Under the pieces are notes generated by a model that saw only the letters and a list, made by a program, of their open reading frames with translations, made no database searches and was not told the DNA's origin. From the NCBI GenBank assembly GCA_002350615.1, contig DEFD01000028.1, positions 350,417-414,416 on the forward strand: a DNA stretch of 64,000 nucleotides, given 5' to 3'. Both the position numbers and the translations under genes were made by a program. The first letter of the stretch is position 1. Every line of letters begins with the position of its first letter. Shown here piece by piece: positions 43,794-52,243 of this stretch. This DNA is from Bacteroidales bacterium UBA2861. Lineage in GTDB: Bacteria; Bacteroidota; Bacteroidia; Bacteroidales; UBA932.

Positions 43794-44588
43794 ATGAAAC
43801 AGTACCTTGACCTTCTGCGGCACATCCGCGAAAATGGCGTAATAAAACACGACCGCACCGGCGTTGGCACCCAGAGCGTTTTCGGATATCAGATGCGCTT
43901 CGACCTCAGCGAAGGCTTCCCCCTTCTCACCACCAAGAAAGTGCATCTGAAATCCATCATCCACGAACTTCTCTGGTTTGTTTCGGGCGATACCAACATC
44001 AAATACCTGAAAGACCACGGAGTCAGCATCTGGGATGAATGGGCCGATGAAAACGGCGACCTGGGCCCGGTTTACGGGCACCAGTGGCGCAGCTGGCCGG
44101 CTCCGGACGGGCGTAGCATCGACCAGCTTGCCCAGGTGATAGAAACCATCAAGCATAATCCGGACTCCCGCCGCATGCTGGTCTGTGCCTGGAATCCCGG
44201 CGAGGTGGACAAGATGGCCCTGCCTCCCTGCCACTGCCTTTTCCAGTTCTATGTGGCCGACGGCAAACTCAGCTGCCAGCTGTATCAGCGCAGCGCCGAC
44301 ACTTTCCTCGGGGTGCCGTTCAACATCGCATCCTATGCCCTTTTCACCATGATGATTGCGCAGGAATGCGGCTTGAAGCCGGGAGAGTTTATCCACACCA
44401 CCGGAGATACCCACATCTACCTGAACCACTTCGACCAGGTGGCGGAGCAGCTTTCGCGCACTCCCCGTCCGCTCCCGAAGATGCTTCTGAATCCGGAAGT
44501 GAAGAGCGTGTTCGATTTTAAATACGAAGATTTCACCCTCACGGACTACGACCCCTGGCCGGCCATCAAAGCTCCGGTGGCGGTGTAG
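43794..44588 (+). CDS. thyA: Thymidylate synthase
   Basis: 264 residues, the standard length. Makes dTMP from dUMP using methylenetetrahydrofolate. Signature parts: KHDRTGVGTQSVFGYQMRFD, LLWFVSGDTNIKYL, the active-site PPCHCLFQFYV, LYQRSADTFLGVPFNIASYA and HTTGDTHIYLNH. Starts one base after galM and converges with folA, which regenerates its folate product. Confidence 0.98.
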   Translation: MKQYLDLLRHIRENGVIKHDRTGVGTQSVFGYQMRFDLSEGFPLLTTKKVHLKSIIHELLWFVSGDTNIKYLKDHGVSIWDEWADENGDLGPVYGHQWRSWPAPDGRSIDQLAQVIETIKHNPDSRRMLVCAWNPGEVDKMALPPCHCLFQFYVADGKLSCQLYQRSADTFLGVPFNIASYALFTMMIAQECGLKPGEFIHTTGDTHIYLNHFDQVAEQLSRTPRPLPKMLLNPEVKSVFDFKYEDFTLTDYDPWPAIKAPVAV

Positions 44589-44603
44589 TCCAGTCGGGAC
44601 TAC
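44585..44603. terminator. Convergent hairpin holding both stop codons
   Basis: GTAGTCC (44585-44591) pairs with GGACTAC (44597-44603) around 5 bases. The thyA TAG lies in the left arm and the folA TAG, on the other strand, in the right arm. T runs are weak. Confidence 0.5.
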
Positions 44604-45094
44604 CTCTTCTTATACACCACAAACTCGAAGTTCCAGCCCGTTGCCGCGTCGGTGTGCATCGGGCTGCGGCTTTCTACCCGCCAGACGGCAGGGTCGATTT
44701 CCGGGAAGAACACATCGGCGTCCTCCACGACCGTGTGCACATGGGTGATGTAGAGAGTGTCCATATCCGGCAGCGCGGCGCGGTAAACCGACGCTCCTCC
44801 CATTATGAAGCATTTGTTGGCAGGCTCTGCAGCCGCATAAGCCTCGTCAAAAGAGTTCACGCACACCACGCCTTCGTCCGGAATCGGGGCGCCGCCCAGG
44901 TTCAGCACGATGTTCTTGCGCCCTTTCAAAGGCCGGAAAGGCAGGGAAAAATAGGTGGTCCGGCCCATGATCACAGGATAACCACGGGTCGTGTTCTTGA
45001 AGTACTGAAGGTCTTCACTGATGTGCCAGGGCAGGTCTCCCTTGACTCCGATGCCGTTATTGTCGGCAATCGCTACGATGAGGCATTTTTCCAT
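44600..45094 (-). CDS. folA: Dihydrofolate reductase
   Basis: 164 residues. Reduces dihydrofolate to tetrahydrofolate with NADPH. Motifs: IVAIADNNGIGVKGDLPWHI at the N-terminus, GYPVIMGRTTYFSLP, CFIMGGASVYRAAL, and the THVHTVVEDADVFFPEID region. Convergent with thyA. The -7 box TAATTTTG sits only four bases before the ATG, so the mRNA is probably leaderless. Confidence 0.97.
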   Translation of the reverse strand: MEKCLIVAIADNNGIGVKGDLPWHISEDLQYFKNTTRGYPVIMGRTTYFSLPFRPLKGRKNIVLNLGGAPIPDEGVVCVNSFDEAYAAAEPANKCFIMGGASVYRAALPDMDTLYITHVHTVVEDADVFFPEIDPAVWRVESRSPMHTDAATGWNFEFVVYKKR

Positions 45095-45098
45095 ATCG

Positions 45099-45128
45099 CA
45101 AAATTATGAAATAATTTCCGTACCTTTG
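45099..45128. promoter_or_regulatory. Divergent promoters of folA and the C10 protease
   Basis: Minus-strand TAATTTTG at 45106-45099 for folA and plus-strand TACCTTTG at 45121-45128 for the protease gene. Both are perfect TAnnTTTG boxes, 14 bp apart. Confidence 0.6.
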
Positions 45129-45151
45129 CAGCCCTTTGTAAATTAGTAAAG

Positions 45152-47008
45152 ATGAAAAGATTATTTATAGCAATCGTGGCGATGCTGCTCTGCTTTGCGG
45201 CAGCGGCGTCCCCTGTAAGCGAAAGTGCTGCGAAGGCACTGGCGGAGAAATTCCTGCAGCGCCCTTCCCAGGCCAGACTGGGCATGAAGGGCCAGGTCCC
45301 CTCGCAGACTGTAGGTAAAAAACGTATGGCGCTGAAGGCTTCGGCTGCATCGTCGCCTGCATATTATGTATTCAACTTCGAGGGAGGCGGATGGGTTATC
45401 GTGTCGGGTGAAGACGGCGTCGAGCCCGTTCTGGGATACTCCACCACCGGTTCTTTCACCCTGGAGAATGCTCCCTCCAACGTCAAATGGTGGATGGAAG
45501 GCCGTGCCAGCGAGATAGGCATGATCCGCAGCGGAGAAACAAAAGCGGCTCCCGTTGTGCGCAAGGCGGTGAATAACGGTCGCAAGTATGGGAAAATTGA
45601 GGTTCAATATACAACCGCGAAATGGAACCAGTATGCCCCATACAACGATGAGTGCCCTATGGTAGGCAGGGACGAAGCCGGCAACACCGTAGCGGCGGTT
45701 ACTGGCTGCGTCGCCACTGCCGGAGCCATTGTAGCCAGGTACTTCGAATGGCCGGATGCAGGCGTGGGAACCACGGAAGCTTACACCTACACCAGTGACG
45801 ATACGAAGAAGTCCGTAACCATTCCGGCATTTGGACTTGGACGGAGTTATGACTGGGCGAATATGCTCCTTGTGTATGGCGCAAACTATACCCAGGCCCA
45901 GGGTGCCGCCGTCGCGGCTCTGATGGTCGACATCGGCAAGGCCAGCATGATGGCTTATAATTACGATGCCGGCTCCGGGACCTTCGACCAGAACCTCCTG
46001 CTGGGTTTCCAGAAGCATTTCAAATACAACAAGCAGGCATACCAGGCTTCCCGCGACGGCTATTCGGATGAAGAATGGATAGCCCTTGTAAAGAACAACC
46101 TGAAAAACGTCGGCCCTATGGTTTACGGCGGCGCCGATGATGACGGAGGCCATGAATTTGTGTTCGACGGTTACACAGAGGACAACTATTTCAGCGTCAA
46201 CTGGGGATGGGGCGGCGAGGACAACGGCTGGTTCCTGGTAGACGGGCTGATAATCGAGTCCATGGACTGGTCTTTCTCCCAGCAGCAGAGTTCCCTCTTC
46301 AATCTGAGCCCTGACAAGACGGGGGCCAGCAACTGGACCGACCAGATTGTTCTGACGCCTTATTCGGACCGGTATCCCGGCCTTTACACGACCACCAAGT
46401 CGTTTACTCAGAACACCACATTCACAATGCGCGCATCCAACTATTACAACAATGCGACGATGCCGTTCACAGGGAATCTCTACATAGCCGTTTACGACAA
46501 ACACGACAATTGGAAGGAAAATGTCAGTGCGGCAAAAGCCGTCAGCAATATGGAGAACGCGTATATATCATATGTAAGAAACGATTATAATGCAAGTTCC
46601 TTCGTTGAAAGTTACTGGACCAACATTTCCTGCAAGATTACCCAGCCCATCAGAGGCGGCGACCGCCTACGCCTGCGTTATGAGGGCCAGTACAGCAGCG
46701 GTTACGCGCGTGGCGACAGCGACAACTGCATATGGGAAATCGTAATTTCGGAAGATATCGGCTATTCGGCCGGAGAAATCGCCGCAGGCAGCAGTTTTAG
46801 CTATAGCAAAGAAGGGCAGATTAATATCAGCACGACGCTTGACGGGATTTCCTTCGCGATGAAAGATTCCAGCGGGAAGGTCTGCTTCTCCGAAAACGTC
46901 CTTACCAAGAACCAGGTGTACGAATACAACGTGAAATCGCTCCCCAAGGGTGTCTATACCCTGGAATTCCGCGATACTGAAACTTACACCCTCTCTCTCA
47001 CCCTCTAA
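45152..47008 (+). CDS. Secreted C10-family (streptopain-like) cysteine protease
   Basis: 618 residues. Signal peptide, then a propeptide-like region (about 20-130; YYVFNFEGGGWVIVSGEDGV and PVLGYSTTGSF are typical of C10/Spi inhibitor domains). The protease domain carries Cys186 in AVTGCVATAG and His334 in GGHEFVFDGY, with VNWGWGGEDNGWFLVDGLI after it. The C-terminal 200 residues are beta-rich (Ig-like) and end in a type-9-secretion-like or adhesion segment that I cannot assign with confidence. Streptopain relatives degrade host or dietary proteins. The collagen-like lipoprotein follows 12 bp downstream. Confidence 0.9.
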   Translation: MKRLFIAIVAMLLCFAAAASPVSESAAKALAEKFLQRPSQARLGMKGQVPSQTVGKKRMALKASAASSPAYYVFNFEGGGWVIVSGEDGVEPVLGYSTTGSFTLENAPSNVKWWMEGRASEIGMIRSGETKAAPVVRKAVNNGRKYGKIEVQYTTAKWNQYAPYNDECPMVGRDEAGNTVAAVTGCVATAGAIVARYFEWPDAGVGTTEAYTYTSDDTKKSVTIPAFGLGRSYDWANMLLVYGANYTQAQGAAVAALMVDIGKASMMAYNYDAGSGTFDQNLLLGFQKHFKYNKQAYQASRDGYSDEEWIALVKNNLKNVGPMVYGGADDDGGHEFVFDGYTEDNYFSVNWGWGGEDNGWFLVDGLIIESMDWSFSQQQSSLFNLSPDKTGASNWTDQIVLTPYSDRYPGLYTTTKSFTQNTTFTMRASNYYNNATMPFTGNLYIAVYDKHDNWKENVSAAKAVSNMENAYISYVRNDYNASSFVESYWTNISCKITQPIRGGDRLRLRYEGQYSSGYARGDSDNCIWEIVISEDIGYSAGEIAAGSSFSYSKEGQINISTTLDGISFAMKDSSGKVCFSENVLTKNQVYEYNVKSLPKGVYTLEFRDTETYTLSLTL

Positions 47009-47020
47009 ACTGAACGGAAA

Positions 47021-48547
47021 ATGAAAAAGATAATTTTCGCCATATCCCTGGCTTTCTTTGCGGCAGTTTCCTGCAGTAAAATCAATGAACTGGACAGCAG
47101 GGTGAAGAACCTCGAAAACCGCATGAACGATGTCGAGCAGGCGCTGCTGATGATCAATTCCAACATTTCGGGCCTCCAGGACATAGTGAACGCAATAAAT
47201 GCGAACGATTTCATAAAGGAGATAAAGGACATCAAGGATGCCTCCGGGTCGGTAATAGGTTATGAACTTGTCTTTACGAAAAAAGGCAGCGTGAAGATTT
47301 ATCACGGTCAGGACGGCGCAACCGGAGCTACCGGTGCCACAGGCGCCCAGGGCCCCAAGGGCGACACTCCGAAGATAGGAATCGCGCAGTATAGCGACGG
47401 GCTCTATTATTGGACCCTTGACGGCGCTTGGCTCAAATCTTCCGACGGCAAGATGGTGCTTGCGGTGGGACGCGACGGCAAAGACGGTGAAGACGGCAAG
47501 GACGGTGAAGACGGCGCCACGGGCACTCCCGGAGCTCCCGGTACCGACGGAAAGGACGGGGTTACCCCGAGGCTCAAGATAGAGCAGGGCTCCTGGTGGA
47601 TCATGTACGACGAGCAGCAGGGATGGACCCAGCTCGGCGTCGCAACCCAGGTCACAAGTTCGGATTTCTTCACTTCCATCCAGCAGGACGGGGATGAACT
47701 CGTCCTTAACCTTGCCGACGGCACCAGCTACCGTGTACCCATAGGATCGTCCCTCAGCATTGCATACAACACCGGCAAGAATGTCATCACCAAGCCCGGC
47801 GCCACATGCACGGTACACTATGTAATAAACGCTTCCGCCGGGAGCGCCGACATCGAAGTCCTCGGCTCCGGCGACCTGAAAGTGAAGATTGCGAACCAGC
47901 AGGGCCTGGAGGGAGATATCGAAGTGGTGCTCGGCAGCGAACTCAGCGATTATTCCAAAGTTGTCGTCATCGTAACCGACGGACATCGCATCATTACGGA
48001 CAGGCTTACTTTCGAGGAAGAGGGCCTGGAGGTGAGCGACAATACCAATAAGACAATGGAGGCGGCAGGCGGCAGTCTGGAGCTTGAATTCCTTACGAAT
48101 ACCGATGCCAGCGTCATCGTTCCGGAAGATGCCCAAAGCTGGATATCCGCCTCAGAGGTGGTTACGAAGGCCCTTGTTCCCCATGCGGCGACACTCACCA
48201 TCTCGCAGAATAACGGAGTCGCCCGCAGCGCCGTGGTCAGCATCAAGAGCAAATCCGGACTGCTGAGGCTGGACTATACCATCTACCAGGAAGGCGTGAT
48301 TTCCCAGTTTAGCTTCACCCACGGGCTCACAAGTTTCCCCGGGAGCAATTTCCCCACGGTCGAAGGCACACAGTCCGAAGGCAAGGTGGATTGGGGAGAT
48401 GCCGTGGCAACGGCCTGGGGCACTTATGCCCACGATTACACGGACGGCGGCAAGTCGCATACCGTCACCGTTACCATGCCGACCATAACCCAGGTGAGCT
48501 TCGCCACTCTGGACGGCATTACGGCAATCGACCTCTCAAAGATGTAA
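47021..48547 (+). CDS. DUF4988-like lipoprotein with coiled coil and collagen-like repeats
   Basis: 508 residues with lipobox AAVSC. Residues about 20-60 form a short coiled coil (LDSRVKNLENRMNDVEQALL). Two Gly-X-Y stretches follow, DGATGATGATGAQGPKGD (about 100-117) and DGKDGEDGKDGEDGATGTPG (about 155-180), a pattern typical of DUF4988 proteins. A BACON-like domain (NKTMEAAGGSLELEFLTNTD) and a PKD-like tail with VDWGDAVATAWGTYAHDYTD complete it. Such proteins are surface fibres or glycan-binding scaffolds. Cotranscription with a C10 protease suggests a shared secreted function. Confidence 0.82.
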   Translation: MKKIIFAISLAFFAAVSCSKINELDSRVKNLENRMNDVEQALLMINSNISGLQDIVNAINANDFIKEIKDIKDASGSVIGYELVFTKKGSVKIYHGQDGATGATGATGAQGPKGDTPKIGIAQYSDGLYYWTLDGAWLKSSDGKMVLAVGRDGKDGEDGKDGEDGATGTPGAPGTDGKDGVTPRLKIEQGSWWIMYDEQQGWTQLGVATQVTSSDFFTSIQQDGDELVLNLADGTSYRVPIGSSLSIAYNTGKNVITKPGATCTVHYVINASAGSADIEVLGSGDLKVKIANQQGLEGDIEVVLGSELSDYSKVVVIVTDGHRIITDRLTFEEEGLEVSDNTNKTMEAAGGSLELEFLTNTDASVIVPEDAQSWISASEVVTKALVPHAATLTISQNNGVARSAVVSIKSKSGLLRLDYTIYQEGVISQFSFTHGLTSFPGSNFPTVEGTQSEGKVDWGDAVATAWGTYAHDYTDGGKSHTVTVTMPTITQVSFATLDGITAIDLSKM

Positions 48548-48601
48548 TGATTTGTAATTTACGCAAAAATGGCTTAATATTGTAGCCGGTTAGCGTATTT
48601 G

Positions 48602-48636
48602 AACATCCGCCAAGCCAAAAGGACCTGACGGATGTT
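48602..48636 (+). terminator. Hairpin downstream of the collagen-like gene
   Basis: AACATCCG (48602-48609) pairs with CGGATGTT (48629-48636) around a 19-base loop and is followed by TCATTTTGT. It could be a terminator or part of the leader of the next gene. Confidence 0.4.
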
Positions 48637-48661
48637 TCATTTTGTAAGTATTGCTGGAATC

Positions 48662-49990
48662 ATGGCCGCAAGAGAGAAATTCGGGAGCAGGGCTTCCGCC
48701 ATCATGGCTTTCGCCGGGTCCGCCATAGGGCTCGGCAGCATCTGGCGTTTCCCATACATAATGGGAGAAAACGGAGGAGCAGCTTTCATCATTATCTTCA
48801 TCATCGCCACTCTTCTGCTGTCCCTTCCCATCTTCATTGCCGAATCCATAATCGGCCGTCGTTCCCACAGCAATTGCATGGGAGCCATGCATAAACTTGC
48901 CCCCGGCGATAAGAAATGGCGTATTCTCGGTGTTCTCTCCGTGTTTACGCCACTTTTTATTTTATGCTATTACAGTGTTGTGGGCGGCTGGAGCGTGGAA
49001 TATCTCTGGCAGGCGGTGACCCTCAAGTCCAAGCCCTTCACGGAGTTCGTTCAGCAAACCTGGGAACCGCTCGCCTGTTTCGGCATTTTCGTGGCGCTCA
49101 CCGCGCTGATAGTCGCAGGAGGCGTAAAATCCGGGATAGAGAAGTTTACCAAAATCGGCATTCCGGTACTGTTTATCCTGATAATATCCATCGCCGTATT
49201 TTCTTTTTTCCTTCCCGGAGCGAAGGCCGGCGTGGAGTACCTTGTGAAACCGGATTTCAGCAAGATAACGCCCAAACTTTTCGCATACGCGCTGGGGCAG
49301 TCCTTCTATGCGCTTTCGCTGGGGATGGGGATAGTCATTACCTATTCTTCCTATGTTTCGAAAGATGAGAACCTTGCGGTGACGGCCACCGGCACGGCGG
49401 TTTCCACCCTGCTGTTTTCGTTTCTGGCAGGGCTTGCCATCATGCCGGCGGTTTTTGCGGCCGGAATCCATCCCGGCGCTGGAGCAGGTCTCGTGTTCGA
49501 GTCCCTTCCGTACGTCTTTTCCAAGATGTCCGAGATCTCGCCGATCCTGGGGATATCTGCATCGATTCTCTTCTATCTGACACTTCTTCTGGCAGCCCTT
49601 ACCTCATCGGTTTCCCTGCTGGAAGTAGGTGTGGCTTGGATCGTCGAGGAATATCATGCACCTCGGGGGCTGGCCTGCTTCCAGGTGAGCCTTCTGGTTT
49701 TCATAGCCGGAGCCCTTTGCTCCCTCTCCTTCGGACCTCTCGCGCGGTTCACACTCTGGGGCAACAATATCTTCGATATTTTCGATAAGTTCTCTTCCAA
49801 TGTGCTGCTGGTCTGCGGCGGCCTGTTGGGAGTGCTGTTTGCCGGCTGGAAGATGAAGCGGGAAGATGTCATGGACGAGCTCACCAACGGAGGACGATGC
49901 CGCATGCGCTCCGCACCCCTCATCTATTTCCTCGTGCGTTACGCCGCCCCTCTGATTCTCATTATAGTATTCATCTTCAATTTCTTTTAG
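48662..49990 (+). CDS. Sodium-dependent transporter, NSS family (1)
   Basis: 442 residues from MAAREKFGSRASAIM, with eleven or so helices. NSS signatures: AFAGSAIGLGSIWRFPYIMG at the N-terminus (sodium- and substrate-binding unwound helix 1), YYSVVGGWSVEYL, and SFYALSLGMGIVITYSSYVS. The LeuT-like family imports amino acids with sodium. A longer start at 48632 exists but would precede the conserved N-terminus by ten residues. The gene is 6 bp from a second NSS gene. Confidence 0.93.
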   Translation: MAAREKFGSRASAIMAFAGSAIGLGSIWRFPYIMGENGGAAFIIIFIIATLLLSLPIFIAESIIGRRSHSNCMGAMHKLAPGDKKWRILGVLSVFTPLFILCYYSVVGGWSVEYLWQAVTLKSKPFTEFVQQTWEPLACFGIFVALTALIVAGGVKSGIEKFTKIGIPVLFILIISIAVFSFFLPGAKAGVEYLVKPDFSKITPKLFAYALGQSFYALSLGMGIVITYSSYVSKDENLAVTATGTAVSTLLFSFLAGLAIMPAVFAAGIHPGAGAGLVFESLPYVFSKMSEISPILGISASILFYLTLLLAALTSSVSLLEVGVAWIVEEYHAPRGLACFQVSLLVFIAGALCSLSFGPLARFTLWGNNIFDIFDKFSSNVLLVCGGLLGVLFAGWKMKREDVMDELTNGGRCRMRSAPLIYFLVRYAAPLILIIVFIFNFF

Positions 49991-49996
49991 CAGGGC

Positions 49997-51307
49997 ATGA
50001 CATCTTCGGGGAGAGGAAATTTCGGCAGCCGTTTCGCCGTTGTGATGGCTCTGGCCGGGTCCGCCATCGGGCTTGGCAATATCTGGCGCTTCCCCTATAT
50101 GGTGGGGCAGTACGGAGGCGCGGCCTTCATCCTCATATACATCCTTTGCCTGGTGGTGATAGCCCTCCCCATCTTCTTTGCCGAATCGATTATCGGGAAG
50201 AGTACGGGCAGCGACACTTTCGGGGCGATTGAGCAGATTGCGCCCGGTACGGGCTGGAAAAATGCCGGGTACATCGCCATAGTGGCATCTTTTGTTGTCC
50301 TTTCCTTTTACAGCGTGGTAGGCGGATGGAGCGTGGATTATCTGCTCCGCGCCTGCACGGGGGGCTTCCGTTTCTCTTCCGGGGAGGAGGCTGCCGCAGT
50401 GTTCTCCCAGATGAATTCTTCCGCTGTGGAACCGATCCTCTGCCTGATAGTCTTCCTCGGGCTCACCGCAGTAATCGTCTCCGCAGGAGTGGACAAAGGC
50501 ATAGGGCGTTTCGCAAAAATCACCATGCCCCTGCTTTTCGTGATGATCCTTCTCATAGTCGCCAAATCCCTGCAGCTTCCCGGGGCTCAGGCGGGCGTGG
50601 ATTATATGCTCAAGCCGGATTTCTCCAAAATCAGCGGCAAGGCGATAGCTGCGGCGCTCGGGCAGGCCTTCTTTACCCTTTCCCTCGGGGTGGGCACGGT
50701 GCTTACATATTCTTCCTACATGAGGAAAGAGGAGAATATCCTCTATGCGGGCGTCTGGAGTGCATTTTTCGATACTGTTTTCGCACTGCTCGCAGGATTC
50801 GCCATCATGCCGGCTGTTTTTGCTTTCGGTCTCGCACCTTCGGCGGGTCCCTCGCTTGTTTTTGAAACCCTTCCGGTGATCTTCTCCCAGATGGGAGCGG
50901 CCGTTCCGATCATCTTTTTCATCTCCATCCTCATAGCCGCCCTCACCTCTTCCATTTCCATGCTGGAGGTGGTTGTGGCCTGGCTTGTGGACCAGAAGGG
51001 GCTCAGCCGCCGTGCCGCCACCATTGCGGTGTTTGTCTGCGCCCTTGCCCTCGGGTCCGCCTGCGCCATCAGCAGCCGGGTTTTCTCCGCCTGCGATTTC
51101 CTCACTTCCAATGTGCTGATGATGACGGGCGCCTTCGTATTCGCCATAATCGTGGGATGGAAGATGCCCAAGGCCGATGTCAGGACCCAGTTCACCAATT
51201 ACGGCACTTCCAAGGCTGCCAGGGCCACCTTCCCCGTAGTATGGTTCCTCATCCGCTGGGTTGTGCCGGTGATGATCGTGGCCATAGCCTTCACCAACTT
51301 GTTCTGA
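49997..51307 (+). CDS. Sodium-dependent transporter, NSS family (2)
   Basis: 436 residues, paralog of the preceding gene with the same blocks (MALAGSAIGLGNIWRFPYMV, FYSVVGGWSVDYLLRA, AFFTLSLGVGTVLTYSSYMR). The tandem pair could be transporters for different amino acids. The order suggests cotranscription and perhaps read-through into rnhB, three bases downstream. Confidence 0.93.
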   Translation: MTSSGRGNFGSRFAVVMALAGSAIGLGNIWRFPYMVGQYGGAAFILIYILCLVVIALPIFFAESIIGKSTGSDTFGAIEQIAPGTGWKNAGYIAIVASFVVLSFYSVVGGWSVDYLLRACTGGFRFSSGEEAAAVFSQMNSSAVEPILCLIVFLGLTAVIVSAGVDKGIGRFAKITMPLLFVMILLIVAKSLQLPGAQAGVDYMLKPDFSKISGKAIAAALGQAFFTLSLGVGTVLTYSSYMRKEENILYAGVWSAFFDTVFALLAGFAIMPAVFAFGLAPSAGPSLVFETLPVIFSQMGAAVPIIFFISILIAALTSSISMLEVVVAWLVDQKGLSRRAATIAVFVCALALGSACAISSRVFSACDFLTSNVLMMTGAFVFAIIVGWKMPKADVRTQFTNYGTSKAARATFPVVWFLIRWVVPVMIVAIAFTNLF

Positions 51308-51310
51308 ATC

Positions 51311-52009
51311 ATGGCCGCAGGGGGAAAAGTTTCAGGAGCCACTGGCGTGGCGATGCCGACAGGGCCTCTCTCGAATGCCGGGGCGGGTGCTGGCAAGGCG
51401 CGAGGCGGAGTGTACTTGCCGGTGGGGATGGGGAGCGGAAAGATAGAAGCCGGGTGCGACGAAGCGGGCCGCGGCCCCCTGGCGGGTCCGGTATATGCCT
51501 CCGCCGTCATCCTTCCGCCGGATTTTCACCATCCGCTTCTGAACGACTCCAAACAGATGAGCGAGAAGGCCCGCGACACCCTCCGTCCCATTATCGAAAA
51601 GGAAGCCGTAGCTTGGTCCGTGGTGGCGGTCGAGGCGGAAGAAATAGACCGTCTGAACATCCTCAAAGCCTCCATCACCGGCATGCAGCGTGCCGTGCTC
51701 GGGCTTTCAGTGAAGCCAGGTCTCCTTCTTATCGACGGGAACCGCTTCCTGCCCCTTGACGGCTACGACTATCGCACCGTGGTGCATGGCGATGCCACCT
51801 ACGCCTGCATCGCCGCTGCTTCCGTTCTAGCCAAAACCTGGCGCGACGAGCGCATGCGCGCCCTTGCCCAGCAGTACCCCGGCTATGGTTGGGAGCGTAA
51901 CTTCGGCTATCCCACCGAAGAGCACATCGACGCCATCCGCCGTCTCGGCTTCACTCCAGAACACCGCCGCAGCTTCCACCCCAAGGCCCTCGAACTCACC
52001 CTCTTTTAG
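51311..52009 (+). CDS. rnhB: Ribonuclease HII
   Basis: RNase HII cuts single ribonucleotides and RNA primers in DNA. The catalytic CDEAGRGPLAGPV motif, NDSKQMSEKAR, LLIDGNRF and HGDATYACIAAASVLAK are all present. The open frame from 51311 gives 232 residues, but the first 30-40 are glycine/alanine-rich and not conserved. A GTG at 51410, just before YLPVGMGSGKIEAGCDEAGRG-like sequence, or the ATG at 51428, may be the true start and would give the normal length near 195-200. Downstream is a C-rich tract with dyad repeats. Confidence 0.93.
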   Translation: MAAGGKVSGATGVAMPTGPLSNAGAGAGKARGGVYLPVGMGSGKIEAGCDEAGRGPLAGPVYASAVILPPDFHHPLLNDSKQMSEKARDTLRPIIEKEAVAWSVVAVEAEEIDRLNILKASITGMQRAVLGLSVKPGLLLIDGNRFLPLDGYDYRTVVHGDATYACIAAASVLAKTWRDERMRALAQQYPGYGWERNFGYPTEEHIDAIRRLGFTPEHRRSFHPKALELTLF

Positions 52010-52010
52010 G

Positions 52011-52096
52011 CCCCCGCCCTAAGGCCCCCGCCCAAGCCTCTCTGTCCTCAGCCCCAGGCCCCCTCTGCCCGAGGCCCCCTCACGTCTGCCTCCCGA
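52011..52096. repeat. C-rich tract with G-quadruplex potential on the minus strand
   Basis: AGGCCCCCGCCC occurs at 52008-52019 and 52022-52033; the C5, C3, C5 and C3 runs are separated by 1, 5 and 1 bases, which fits a four-run G-quadruplex consensus on the minus strand. More C runs follow to about 52095. There is no reading frame that I trust here. Confidence 0.5.
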
Positions 52097-52117
52097 AGCC
52101 CCTTTGACCGGCAAAGT

Positions 52118-52203
52118 GTGCAAGGTGTCCCAAAAAGCAGGACACCTTGCACGAAATCGGCCGTTTTTGTACCAGGTGTCCCAGAAAACGGGACACCTTG
52201 CAC
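52118..52203. repeat. Two tandem 51-bp dyad repeats (REP-like)
   Basis: Unit 1: GTGCAAGGTGTCC (52118-52130) and its 13-base complement at 52140-52152. Unit 2: AGGTGTCCC (52174-52182) and GGGACACCT (52190-52198). Corresponding arms are exactly 51 bp apart. They lie just upstream of the mutS promoter. Two units is too few for CRISPR; REP-like hairpins or paired operators are likelier. Confidence 0.65.
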
Positions 52204-52229
52204 AGTAGGCGCAGATAAGGAAAAATTGT

Positions 52230-52237
52230 TAACTTTG
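52230..52237 (+). promoter_or_regulatory. -7 box for mutS
   Basis: TAACTTTG, a perfect match, only six bases before the ATG at 52244; the transcript would be leaderless. Confidence 0.6.
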
Positions 52238-52243
52238 CTAGAT

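Noticed and set aside
48541..48661. Riboswitch in the leader of the first NSS transporter
   Set aside because: There is one simple hairpin and no riboswitch consensus I can recognise.
52118..52203. CRISPR array
   Set aside because: Only two units, each a hairpin with a short loop, no distinct spacers and no cas genes.
52118..52243. N-terminal extension of MutS through the dyad repeats
   Set aside because: The frame is open only because 51 bp is a multiple of three; the extension lies before the -7 box and is absent from MutS proteins.
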